This document shows positions 29,701 to 42,262 of a stretch of 64,000 bases of DNA, one piece after another. Below the pieces are notes generated by a model that was given only the letters and a program-made list of their open reading frames with translations, had not been told where the DNA came from and did no database searches. Numbering within the stretch: the first letter of the stretch is position 1; each line of letters begins with the position of its first letter. The position numbers and the translations under genes are program-made. The DNA comes from Rallus limicola (Eukaryota > Chordata > Aves > Gruiformes > Rallidae). The DNA lies in assembly GCA_022605955.1 (NCBI GenBank), contig JAKCOZ010000008.1:37116547-37180546 (forward strand). Direction: 5' to 3'.

Positions 29701-30897
29701 AATAGGTCTTCATCTCAGCTAGAGTTAAGGTAAGTAAGGTTCCTGCTCTTCTTTTTTTTTAGCTCCAAACTTCTCCTGCTTGCTTATTTTAAAAATATAT
29801 TACTCCCACAGATCTGTCCTCCTGTTTCACAAACCACATGAGAACTGCAGAGCCTTCAGATCCACACCTTGATCTTTTAAAGATCCACAGAAATCTAAAA
29901 GGTCAGAAGTGTTTACCGCTGTGGCATTCCTATGAAGAGCCTTAACAAACTGCTTGGGTCAGACATGACCGTGGACACTTGTGGTTTGATGTGAAGAAAT
30001 GGCACAGACCAGCCTCAAAGACGTAGAGGGGATCTGTGGCTGTAGAGTGCACAGATCTTCATGTGGGAGTCATGAAGATCCTTGCCATGACTCTGTGGGT
30101 ACTGGCTGGACTTGCTGTGCTTGACCAGAGGCAAGTCCTCGCTGGTATTTCAAGGTATTCTAGGTCCTTCTCTGCAATTTTCCAGTTTGTAAGGCAGAGA
30201 CTGTAACATGCACACTCTGAAGTGGAGGCTAAACATGTTATTTAATGGCTGTACAAGCCTTTGAGCATCCAAACACCGCTGGAAAGAGAGCACTAAAAAC
30301 TGAAGCCAAATAAGAGATACTTAAATCTAGTGGTAGATGATTACATGTTAGGCCTCTGTCCATTACAGCAAGGCCCGATGATAAAATGATGGCAAGAGCT
30401 TTCTGTCTTGGACATCCAGCTGTACCTGGAGACACAGGAACACCTCCATTTGCTGATGCTTTTGAGTACACTGCTTTGTGAGCCCAACTATGCTCATCTA
30501 ACATACGTGCTGTATGTAAAACAACCGTGCTTAGATGTTTTAAATGTTTAAGATGCGTACATCTTAGAGCAAGACTAAAGATGGTGGTATATTAAGAAGA
30601 AAACTCGGCTTCAGTACAGCCTTTTGTTCAGATGTGGAGTAACTGGGAATCAATTAAACTTAATGACTTCCAATTATCACATATCTTTGTACTTGTTCAG
30701 GCAATAACTTTACATCTGTGACCAACCCCTTCCAGACAGAGTTTCTGTGTTTGCTTTCTTTAATAGGGATGATATTTATTTTGTGTTAATGGTTCTACTT
30801 TTCATGTCTAGTTTAGTTAGGTATTATAGTAAATATGCTTGCCACCACTACAATTGCATACTGTTATTTCCAAAAGCAGCAGATGCTTTTAGAAGTA

Positions 30898-30933
30898 TGT
30901 GTGTGTGTGTGTGTGTGCGTGCCTGTGTGTGTG
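30898..30933 (+). repeat. TG microsatellite, interrupted
   Basis: A (TG)n run broken by CG and CC interruptions around 30917-30923. Confidence 0.93.
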
Positions 30934-33900
30934 AGGATACATCTGCTTGATACCTGCAAAGTTCTCCAAGGATGCTTAAAATGCTGTCCTCACCAAAATG
31001 GAAGAGCAACCCCTTACAACTCGCTCAAATTCAATTCATTATACACTTTGATAAGCAGATATAGGCTTTTTGCTCTTAGAAGAGTCTTAATATTTACAGT
31101 CTCCCCCCCAAAAATCTCCCTGCACTGTTTTACTGAGAAGCTACAGACATGTTAATGTCACCTCTGGTCTCCGCATGACAGAGTTCTTTGTTGATTAGAT
31201 AAATAGTCCTCAGATAGCTGATTAAAAAATGATGTAGCCGTTAGGTTGTGTGTCCAAGCCTTGTCAGCCATGTTGGATGTTAAAGTGTGCATGAATTACA
31301 TCCCTGGAGTGTGCTGAACAGTGCTGATTAAATGAGGCACGCCACAGCCCTCAGCATCAATTATCAGAAATAATAGGATCTTTTCACCTACGCTGGAGGA
31401 AGGGGGCTGGGGATGGAGTTGGCGTGCCACTCGTTTTGCAGAACATCTCGTTGTCACCTGCACAAAATAAATAATGCTGGCCATTTACCTTAAAGATGTT
31501 TGTTTATTTATTCTTATTGTGCAACAATTAATGACTGAGAAAATATGAGGGAAAACCTTCTCCTGTAGCGAAGGCCAGGGGAATGTTTTTCATATAATAC
31601 CCATGGAACACCGATCTAGAAAAATGGGGACATATAAGATGTGGATGAGAAGCAAACTTGAGCATCAGAGGGATATTTAAGAATAAAGTCCAGGACCATC
31701 TAGTTGCCAACCCAAAGAGGAAAGGATCCTGCCCCTCAGCCCTCCTCCTGCTCTTTTTCAACTCACTCTGTATCATGCATGGTTTTGTGGGGCCTGAGGA
31801 ACAACGGATTGGGGATTTCTTCTTTCCTGTTGGGACTGAAGAACAGCAATTTGCTCAACAAGACCAAGTGCTTTCCTAAGAGGCCCGAAATTATTTCATT
31901 AAGATGCAGCCCAGGAGATCCTTACACCATGTAAATTTGTTTCGGTGACTGAGAAGGGCCTTGACACTGCCTGCTTCACACTACTATGCAAGCAGCAATG
32001 CATAAATTCCCCAAAAAGGGTTAAAAAAGACCAGGCATATATGCTATAGGGCATTCTGAAAGTAAAATAGTCTAGATGTATTTTGTTTGTAGATCCAACC
32101 AACAGAAAATGCTAAAAATGATGAGTTACACAAATCACTAGCCCAAACACAAGTAAAACTTCATGTCTGATAAAAAAAAACACCACTACCCTCCCCTCCA
32201 GAACTGAAATCCTTTCTATTTTAAACCCACAAAACACTCTAAAAGTAATACTTCAAATCCCATTAATAGTTAATTACGTTTGGCTTAGATTCAGCTTTGA
32301 ACATTTTCGACTGAAGGAAAAAAAAATGAAAACACATTCATACTTCTACTCATGACAGGGAAAAAAACGTTACTTTAATTAAACACTTCTAAAAAATGCT
32401 TTTAAATTTTTTTTAGGTTTTTTTTTTTTTTTAAAGATTTTATTACTCCAGAAGATTTCTCCACTGAAACTTCTGCAGTAGGTAAAGGACCAACAAAGCT
32501 ATTTCAGTGCATTTCCAATACCCCATAAACATACAAGATTCAAATTGGCAAAAGTAAATCTTAATTGGAAACATTTTTCTTGGTTTTTCATTATCTGAAG
32601 CAGAAAATTATGGGTCTTTTATACACACACAAAAATCCTTTTCAGCCACCTAGAAAAATTGTCTTTTAATAAAAGCTTTAAATTATACTATCATATTTCA
32701 AAGGCAACGAACAGTTAAAGCAGCTAATCAAAGGTATAATTATTTAATGACTGCTACTCATGCTATCTAACAGGGCTGTAATTGCTTGGCTGTGATCACT
32801 AGACCACCAGCTTCAATACTGGAAAACAAGTACTTTGCTTGTAGCATTTGATCGACCAATTTCTAAGGTTAGTTTCTCCAATTGGCTCGACTTCACAAGG
32901 CTAGCTGAGTTATTATGGAATCAGAGAATCAGTTTCTCACCTTGCCCCCACTTTTTGGGATGCATTTCTACTAAATAAAAAAAAAAAAAAAAAGAAAATA
33001 AACCCAAAAGAACCAATGTGCAGAAGAAAACAAAGTATTTCCCTGACAAAATGCATTTTATCAAAATCCTCATTGATTATTTTTTCCACTTTTAACGCCA
33101 AATCACAGTTTTCTGTAAAGCCCAGCTGACCCCACTCTAGTAATTTACATGTAAAAAAATCCCCACCCTTAATGTGCCTATTTAAAATTGTATTTTTATC
33201 TTAATTGCATTTAAATATTTATTGTCCATATTAATCTACCCCACATAGGTGGAGCACCACATAAGCAGACCTCCTGACTCTGTTCCATTGTTTATATCAT
33301 GGCTTTTACAACTGGAAATATGAGAAAAACCTAGCAGCATCACGTATTAATTACCAGAGTTACCCAGAAGTGAAGTGCACGACGCTTGTTGGCTTATTTT
33401 TGGTTTAGCAACAAAGCACTTAAAGAAAAACATCCTGTGTCATTATATCTCAGCATCAAATGCTAAACACAAGCTACTGCTATTATACTTCTTTTGTGCT
33501 ACTACATTTTCTTTTAATTCTGCCACGCAATTAAATTTGATAAAAGATATTGGGCCCTCTGGAATTTCAAAGATATTTGAATTCCTATCCAATTATCTAG
33601 TCAACATCTTGATTTCAAGATCTGTCTCATGCCTGTAATTAGCATCATCGGAGCTCAAGCGACACCACCACCTGGGATGTCATTCTCAAAACCAGGGATA
33701 GCAAGGAAGCCACCTTTCTCAACTCTGCACCTCGCAGCCAAATTCAACTCCAGGATGAAAAGGGACACCGACTGAGACTTGTTCCCACCGCTACACCTGG
33801 CTGGAATTACATCTGATGTGACATCAAAACAGCCCGGCTTTTGAGACCCATATTGGCAAGACTACCATTACATAACGTAAAATGTACCATCATGAAACAC

Positions 33901-36900
33901 AACCCAACATATTTTGAAAGGCAGGAAAAAGCACCACACGGTACGGATGAAGAGGAAATGGAGTGTGGGGGAAGCATTTGGGGCACAAAGGAGAAGAAGA
34001 TTAGAGAAGCAAGAGTAGGACATATGGGGGACGCATAGTATTCGCCACTGGCCTACCTTCTTTCTGCTGTTTAGACACAGTATTGACTCAGTGAAAAGAG
34101 ACAACGCTTCTTTGCCTACCCTATGGAGAACCACTACTTTTATGGCATGATGGATTTATTCTTGTTTCGGGCCATCAGTTTCATCTATGGATAGGGAGAC
34201 GACAATCTCGCCCGTTATAGGCTGATAAACAAGGAGCATTTAAATCCATTAACCAAAGCGGCATTGTTCTGTACCCTTCTCCCTCTGAACAAAAAGCAGC
34301 CACATTTTGTTGATAGTGAGAGCAATTACTGTCAAGAAAACAGTTACAAAATAGCAGAAAGAGCTGTTTCTGCTCAAAGGAGTTATATTCTCACTGCTCA
34401 CTCTTACAAGATACACTGGGTGCAGGCATCTTGAAATTTCCCAAGTATTTGGCGATTGCTTTTTCACAAAGTGGTGTCAGAAGGAAAACACGGCGTATGA
34501 GAAATAAAACACAGCACAAGAATAAAAGTCCAAAAGAACACGTTCATTTCCTCATGGGGTAGAAAAATGGTAACTTGTTTGAAGATTAAAAATACCTATG
34601 CATGGAGTAGGATGCGAAGGCGCTCTCTGCACCATCAACATGCTTCATAGTGATGCCTGCCAAGGTATCTTACAACCAACCAACCCTGAGCAGCAGGGAA
34701 CATACCTTCTTACTGTTCTCCATTCCTTGAGGGCTTTAATTTTTGTAGATATAGATGATGCAGAGCTAGATTCTTCCAAAGACTTGGATATATTACTCAT
34801 CTCGGATTTATTTCGTTCAGCATTTAACCAAATGATCTTAGAATGATAAAGGAGGCTTCCCATTACCCTCACTGTTATCAAAGTAGACATATATGTTGTC
34901 TATACATATAATTTTTTTAAAGATAGCATAACCCTAGATTAGCCATCAGTCTACCTTTTACTTCGAAATTTAAGACAATTAACCGAACAGAAATCAGAAT
35001 TTCATTCCTACCACCTCCCATTTTTTGCCCATTTAATCTGTCCCACCCACACTACTGTAAAAGGTAAGCTCATGTTATGCAAATAAACGCAAACAAAATG
35101 CAGAGCTGCCTAAAACGTCACATGTAGTTTCCCCTTCTGAAGAAGCAACTGCTCTCCATGTGGGCTCCTAGGGGTCATCAGATGGCAAAGCCATAAAGGA
35201 CAGGCAAGTTAGCCTCCCTAGAGGATCCAAACCCACTTCAACAACACAAGCCAGATCGAGTCGTGCAGAAGAACTACATGCTAGGCCATCTTAGAAAAGG
35301 CATCTCAGAAATGGCCTTCTCTGATGTGCTTCCATTCTTTGCAATAACCTATCCCACCGTCTAGGCTCGTTAGCAGTATGCCCCCCAGCACAGTAAGCAG
35401 CGACAGGCATTTTGAAGGAGCATGCACGCACAAACCTCCTTTGTTTGCTCTTAAGGAATCACATCCATATGTGAGCAGATGCAGTGCTGCTTTCTGCTGG
35501 GGCTATATATAACATGGATTCTTTGTTAATTTTCATCACTTGTAAAAACAGGCATGGGGCAATCTGCCTGTATTAGGGATTTAATAGTTCAGCATGTTAC
35601 CCTGCTTGTGGTGCAACTTCCCACATTAGTATAGTGATTCCTTACTGGAGAGATTCTAGTTGGAGAGATTTATTGTGTCAAGGTCTTTTCCTACAAACTA
35701 CTAAGCCATCTGTAATGATTATTTCTCTATAAACTTGAACGCTCGTGCTAAAACAGGAAGGTCACCATCTCCCCTTTTGCCTGAGCCTCCACCAATGCCG
35801 AAGATGACTTGCAGTTCCTTCCCCTGGCTTCGTCAGAAAACACAGACCCACCCATGTTGGGTCCTACATGGTGAAGGAGGACAGCCCAAGGCACAGAGGT
35901 TCCTTTTGGCTATGGATTCAATAGTAGCATTTAGGTGTGCTAGCAGCAAATTGATTAATTTGCATTAAATAGCTAGCTCAAAGCTCCTAGCTCAGAGAGG
36001 GCAATGGGATGAAGAAGCTTGACCCTTTCGCAAGGAGTTTACGGACTAACCAACTTCCAAAACTTGCTGCTCAACCAGGGGTCACTACAGTGACCTACAA
36101 CAGAGCCTGAAGATGTCCATCTTGTTGGGCAGGTAGTCTTAACCCAGGTCTCCTCTTACAGAGAAAGTATTAAGACTGTTCCATTTCAAACTTATGGTGG
36201 GAATAGAAAAATTCTTTCCAGATTCAACATTTGGTCTCTTTTCCACGGATCGCCACCTGCCCAGGTACTATTTCAAACAAATCCAACAAGATCAGGGTTA
36301 ACTTCTGCATTTGCTCTTACATGAAGGTTATCAGTCCTGTAATTTGACTTTTTTTTCAGAGGCTGCGGTTGCAGAAAATCCCTGGGGAGATGCTGTGATT
36401 AGCTTTCGAATGAAGAAGTTGGAAAAAGGAGGATGCAATTTTACATTTGCATATTTTAAATGCTGCGCATTTTGTCAGGGCATACACAAACACCACACAG
36501 CTGCCTGACAAAGCTCAACAAATTAAGAGACCAGAGTCTAAGTTGCGCTGCCTTTCATCTTCCCACAAAACACCGAGTAACAACTGCATTTTACCTGGAA
36601 AGGTAAATATTAAATCTTGCATTTACATCAGATGCTAGCATCAAAGGCTTCCTCACTAGCCAGAGCTCTGAGTTGTTAACTACTAAATGGCTAAATGACA
36701 ATGGCTGTTACTAATCGCTTATTGAATAATGAAAGTGACACAACTGATAAAAGGTTTCAATCCTGGAAAAAAATGATTTATAGTATTTCACTCTACTGGC
36801 ACTGTTATTTGTATGACAAATGGTTGGACAGACACCAGTTAATCTCCACACACCTCCAACTCCGATGTGGCAGCTTCTGCCGGAGCAGCCAAATAATCAA

Positions 36901-39900
36901 GAGCAGCTAACAATACAGCCGCGCTGTCGTGAGGGGCTGAATGCTGGTATTTTATCAAGGCTGATCCCCAAATCAATTTACACTATGGATTTTTTTTTTT
37001 TTTTATTTTTTATTTTGGTGGTGGGAGAGGAGAACACAGTGAGAAAGAGGAGGAGTATCATAAAAATGGGTAGCCGCAGCTTGCAGCTAGGTAGATTGGC
37101 CATGGTCCTCTAGCACAGAAATGAAATCATCAATACAACTAAGGCATTAATGATTTCAGAAAGCTCAGGATAGTTTATAGATTTTTCTTGATGGCAAAAG
37201 CCGAACTGCAGCATCATACACAGCTGTCAAGACTGTTATGTTGGAGTGTAATATCACATCGCCTGCTGTGTACTGCAAATCCCATCTTCCCCACGGAAGG
37301 GAGAGAGGGATGCAGCTGCTTTTGAGGCGGTATGAGACAGGATTCCACCCCCCCCCCCCTTGAGAAACGAATGAAGCTTTATATCTATAAACAGTCCATC
37401 AATAGCAGCTTTATCTCATTGGCTGTACCTGTATCATCCTACTTCCCATAGAAGTCAAACACGTTTTATCAAGCCAGTCTTTCAAAAGCAGCAAGCCCCT
37501 TGGAGTGCTGAGCTTCCAGGAGTTCATCTGCTCTTGTGTCATTTTTCAACTTTGCACCCAAAAGTTTTAATTTTTTCGTATGAAATAAATGATACCTCTA
37601 TTTGATGAGGAAATCCAGCTTAATGAAAGGAAAAAAACCCAAACAAACAACCCCATTCACATGGAGGGAGAATAGAAGCATTACAGTTTTGTTCAATTGG
37701 ACGATGTGATGGACTACATATTTTTATATCTGCATAACCCAGACAGACTTGTATGTACTTTGCTGTAGTTCACACCTTGCAAATGATTAACTAAAACCCC
37801 AGCACAATCCCACTGGACTTAAGAACAGTTTCACATACTGTAGCAGTAGCAAGATCATAACTTACTTCCTTACCTCACCATGCTGTTCAAACAGTTCTGT
37901 ATAAAATCAACAGCATACCACAATCCAACTAAACCACAATGAAGAAAACAGCTGCCAAAGGGGTCAAGTGGTTCAATCATATTTAAAGGTTATGTGATAC
38001 TTAAAGTGCTCATTTAAATTACAACCCACACAGAATAATCAAGTCTTCACTTGGTTTTTTGCTATTTGCATACAGACACCTCAGTGTAGTGAAGCATTTC
38101 ACAAAGTTGCAAGTATCTTTTGGCTGTAGGAGGCCGATGGCGACATATTTTGATCAAGCGTGCTCAACCCATGAAAGAGAAGAAAAATTTAACAGATGGG
38201 TGTTGAGGTTCATATGAGGCCAACGCCAGCATAATGGAAACGAATCAGAGAGAGCAGATGCTGTGAACGGTCTTCAAAGCAGAGGATGGCAGCTCATCAT
38301 GGATGTGATGGAGCAGAGGAAGTTATTGGGAAGGAAGGCAAGTGAAGGGTGATACAGGAAGAGCAATGGGCTGAGGGAGCCATTGATGAAGCTGAATGGG
38401 AACAAGGCCATGAATGAGAAATCCAAGTTCAAAGATGAAGCCTAGACCACATACTCCAGCGACACCTGAAGAGCTAAAGATGGCATTTTTCTCGGTTAGG
38501 GTGACAGGGGAAGGACACAGCAATAGGGGGTTTACGGTAGCTGGTTATTCGCATGAGGAGATGGTGCCCAGTGGTGAGTCTGATGGAGCATACAGAACCC
38601 CATGCAGATGTGTCTCTCTGAGTCAGCCACAGAAACCTCAGTTTGTACGTGCACACTTGATGGTGTTCAGAAAAGAGGGGGAGAAGGGACCTGACAAAGC
38701 AGAAGTAGCAAGAATTTTCTTTGGAAGGCCTGAAAGGTGCCCGTTGAGGTAAAAATCTCACAGGCTGCACCAGGAGGAATGAGGATGGAGTACAAAGATG
38801 ACTAACGTCATGGGAAGCAAGAAAAATTCACCCATAACACCAAACAGCACACAGCTGAGAACAAAACCCGAGTCGACTCTCCCTTGCGTCTGGATGATGG
38901 AAACCCATTTATAACTGCTTCTTGTGATCTACTGGTTAGCCTTTTCAATCCTTTTCATTTAGATTACATTGATTATTTTTCTAGTGCTTGTACAACTTCC
39001 TTTTATTTTAAAGGCTACATTATCAGGCAAAACGATGTCAATATATTTGCTCTTGAAAGATATTTGCTATAACGTAGCATTAAAAATTACTCAGTTTTTT
39101 ATCACTTGACAATCTCCTGTAACAGATTTAGACAACTCTGTTACTCCACCAATGGAAATTATTTTTCTGATCATAGCACGTATCAGCCTTCCCAATATTT
39201 TGTGCAGGATCAATATGAGGTTAAATAATACGTAGATTCTTCAGGATCCCAGTCCCTCTTTTCAGCTACAAGCATAATATCCATTTTCCCCCAGTTCTCT
39301 GAAATGTTCCCACTACTACAACATCCCTTCAAAATTAAATGACAGGTCATTAGAAAGCTCTTAGGCCAACTTTGCGGTACTCCTGACTACAGCTAATCTG
39401 GTTCTGCAGATATAAATAGATAAATAAATAAACCCCCCCCACCATAGATGATGTTTTGCTGCTGTGTAACTGTTCAGAGAAGTCCACATGTAGGGTAAGG
39501 TGAATTCTTATTTTTTCCAAACATAGAAAATGTCTTGCTTTTCCTTTCTGAAACCAGGATTCATTATTTATAGTCTTTTCCCAAGTGTTGGACTCATTTC
39601 ATGGCTAGAATTTACTTGTCAGTGATGAATTTAAGAACTTCTTTCATCAACCTTACAGACCTCACATTCTACTGACCAACACCTCTGGTATCTTTACTGT
39701 CCATTATCAGCAACTTACATTTTCCACCTACTGATTCATATTCGCTGCCATCACCTTCACAATCCTTCCCATTGACACTTTCTTAAACTGTTTCCTCCAC
39801 TTCCACTCTTAATCAGAATGCTTTTTAAAATACAAGCGTCCTTTTGAGTGGAGAAACGTAGGTCTTCCGCACTTAATTTTCCCTAAACATTTTCAGATTA

Positions 39901-41776
39901 TTCTCCTAATTATGTTTAACCTCTCCTCCCCCACAAATTCTCTCACCATTGTCTATGGCTATAGAAAACAAGCCTCTTAAAAGCTTCGAGACTGTGTACT
40001 TACATATATATATTAATTAAGAGAACTAAGCTGTGTTGGCTCAAGGCTTGTCTTGTACTATATGAATTTAACTCTGAGCACATGCCTTATTATTGCCCAG
40101 GTGGAGTGGGGCTAACAACATTTAATTATTTACTCCGCATCTCCCCGGCCTCGTAAGGTCTAGCATGACCCCGCTGTATTCTTCTCACCCATCAATCAGC
40201 TCTCTCAAAGAAAGCAGAGGCTCTCACCCTTCCTCCTGGAGTTAACATGCAGGTAGTGACGGTAATTGACGGCACAGAAAAACCATGACACATAATAGCA
40301 CGAGATTACTGCCAAAACACCGTGCAATCAAATATAATAAAGGTTGATGGACTAGCAGATTCTTTCTTTTATTGGGTTTATCTGCATTTGTGCACAGGTT
40401 AAGGACTGCTTGCTTGGTGGGCAAGATCAAATGGGTTTGGTAAGGAAACTAAGGGCGAAACCAAGCATTAGTAAGCATTAGATAGGTACTACCGAGTCTG
40501 CTCACAAGAAAATCAGAGACCGATCTGCTGGGTTCTCTTGAGTGATAAAACAGTTTCCCCAGGTAAGCTGTAGCGTCACTGATAGAAAATCCATAAAAAT
40601 GCTGTTAGCCAATACAGTCAGCTTTTCCTGCTCGAAATGGGATACACTGGCTGTGCTGAAAACTCCTGAGTAATTAATTTAAGGTCTCACATTACTGTAA
40701 CTGGTGAGCAGGAGAACCTCACCCAATTGGTAGATCTAGCATAGACCTGGATGGAAAGCTGCTTCAGCCAAAAACGTGTAGGGGAAATAATGAAACCAGA
40801 GGTGTAGAACTGAGATATAAACAGGGATTTAAAGGGAAATTTTCCTAGTAAATCTCTCAGCATTTCCACAGTTCTCATTTCAATCTAGTCCATCCCTCCC
40901 ACCCCCTTGCAAAAGTGGCTTGACTTCTGATTTGTACTACCATCACTGAGGCTGCACAGTGTTTGGCAGTGCCTTTTACTTGCAGATAAAAATCTCCATG
41001 TCTTCTTTCCCCAAAGCTTTTTAAGAGGGGGATTAAAAATATATATTCATTTTATCTTTGTCAATCAAGATCTCAGGCTTTGGCATACTGTGTTGGCTGA
41101 TGTGTTAGGACAGACCCACAACGCTCTGAAAAATGAGTACTCGGTAGGGACTGAGACCTAGGAGGTGACAATTTCTGGCCGCTGAACGTGTCACTGCCCT
41201 TGAAATGACAAAACCCTTCTGTACCTCGCAGGGTCTCCGCGACCTACTTCACTCTGGAAGGATAACTGGAATGAACAAGAATCCTCTTAACGCGCTGCAG
41301 AGTTAAGTTTCTTGTATATTCAACGTCCTCCTACAAGCAGGACCAAAGCACAGAATGATTTTCACAAGCAGAGACTCAAAGAGACCAACGTGCTGGCTCC
41401 TGCGTTGCTCAGAAAATCATTCCGGATTTTATTCTGGCTCTGTTCGGGCTCTGGGGGACAGTTTATGTCAATCTTTTCTTCTTTTTTTTCAAAAGTATTC
41501 TAGCTTAAACTTTGGGCCTAACAACCTTGACAGCGTCCCTTTACATTTTTTAGACGAGCCATTGAGTAGCATTATGACAAATTATGGGACCTGATGATAT
41601 GTAACGAGAACATCTCCAGTCAAAAGCTGTGGAGGAAATAAAAAGCCTGAAAGAAGTATTTCTGGCAAAAAAAAAGGAGAAACTTTTCCCTCTTCATTAG
41701 TATAAGGAATTGGAGATGGTGAAATACTTCAATTAACCGTGAAGTAGGGTTTCCTCAGATGACAACTGCATTCACT

Positions 41777-42262
41777 TAATCACAGAATCACAAGGTCGGA
41801 AAAGACCTTTGAGATCATTGAGTCCAACCGTACCTGTTCTCTACTAAACCATATCCCTGAGCACCTTATCTACCAGTCCTTTACATACATGTATGGTTGG
41901 TCACTCAACCCCCTCCTTGGGCAGCCTGTTCCAATGCCCAATAACCCTTTTGGTGAAGAACTTTTTCCTAATGTCTGATTTGACCCCACCCTGGGGCAGC
42001 TTGAGGCCATTCCCCCTTGTCCTGTCTCCCGTTGCTTGGGCAAAGAGACCAACATCCACCTCTCTACAACAGGTAATTGTAGGCTGTGATAAGGTCTCCC
42101 CTCAGCCTCCTCTTCTCCAGGCTGAACATCCCCAGCTCCCTCAACCACTTCTTGTAAGGTTTCTCTCCAGCCCCTTCCCCATCCTAGCTGCCCTTCTCTG
42201 GACATGCTCCAGGACCTCGATGTTTTTCTCATAGTGAGGGGTGTAAAATTGAAAACACGAGA
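41777..42262 (-). mobile_element. CR1 LINE fragment, about 0.49 kb, 5'-truncated
   Basis: The plus strand begins AATCACAGAATCACAAGGTC and continues through GAGTCCAACC, GGGCAGCCTGTTCCAATGCC, CCCCTTGTCCTGTC and CTCTTCTCCAGGCTGAACAT to ATAGTGAGGGG. This is the reverse complement of CR1 3'-terminal sequence, so the element is on the minus strand. An intact CR1 3' end lies at the left and a 5' truncation at the right. A 172-codon open frame at 41870-42388 (-) and a 113-codon frame on the plus strand are by-products of this repeat. It divides the large AGAP1 intron. Confidence 0.93.

Larger units (their letters stand above)
24861..41776 (-). other. AGAP1: AGAP1 large intron, middle portion
   Basis: These 17 kb of intron hold no recognised transposon or coding exon. 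Seen: an (ATAA)n stretch at 25445-25474, a 21-A run at 26684-26704, a TG microsatellite at 30898-30933, a T-rich tract near 32405-32432, an A-run near 32977, an AT-rich conserved-looking block at about 32690-32930, a C-run at 37347-37359 and a purine-rich, relatively GC-rich stretch at about 38100-38800 that I cannot assign. Confidence 0.8.
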
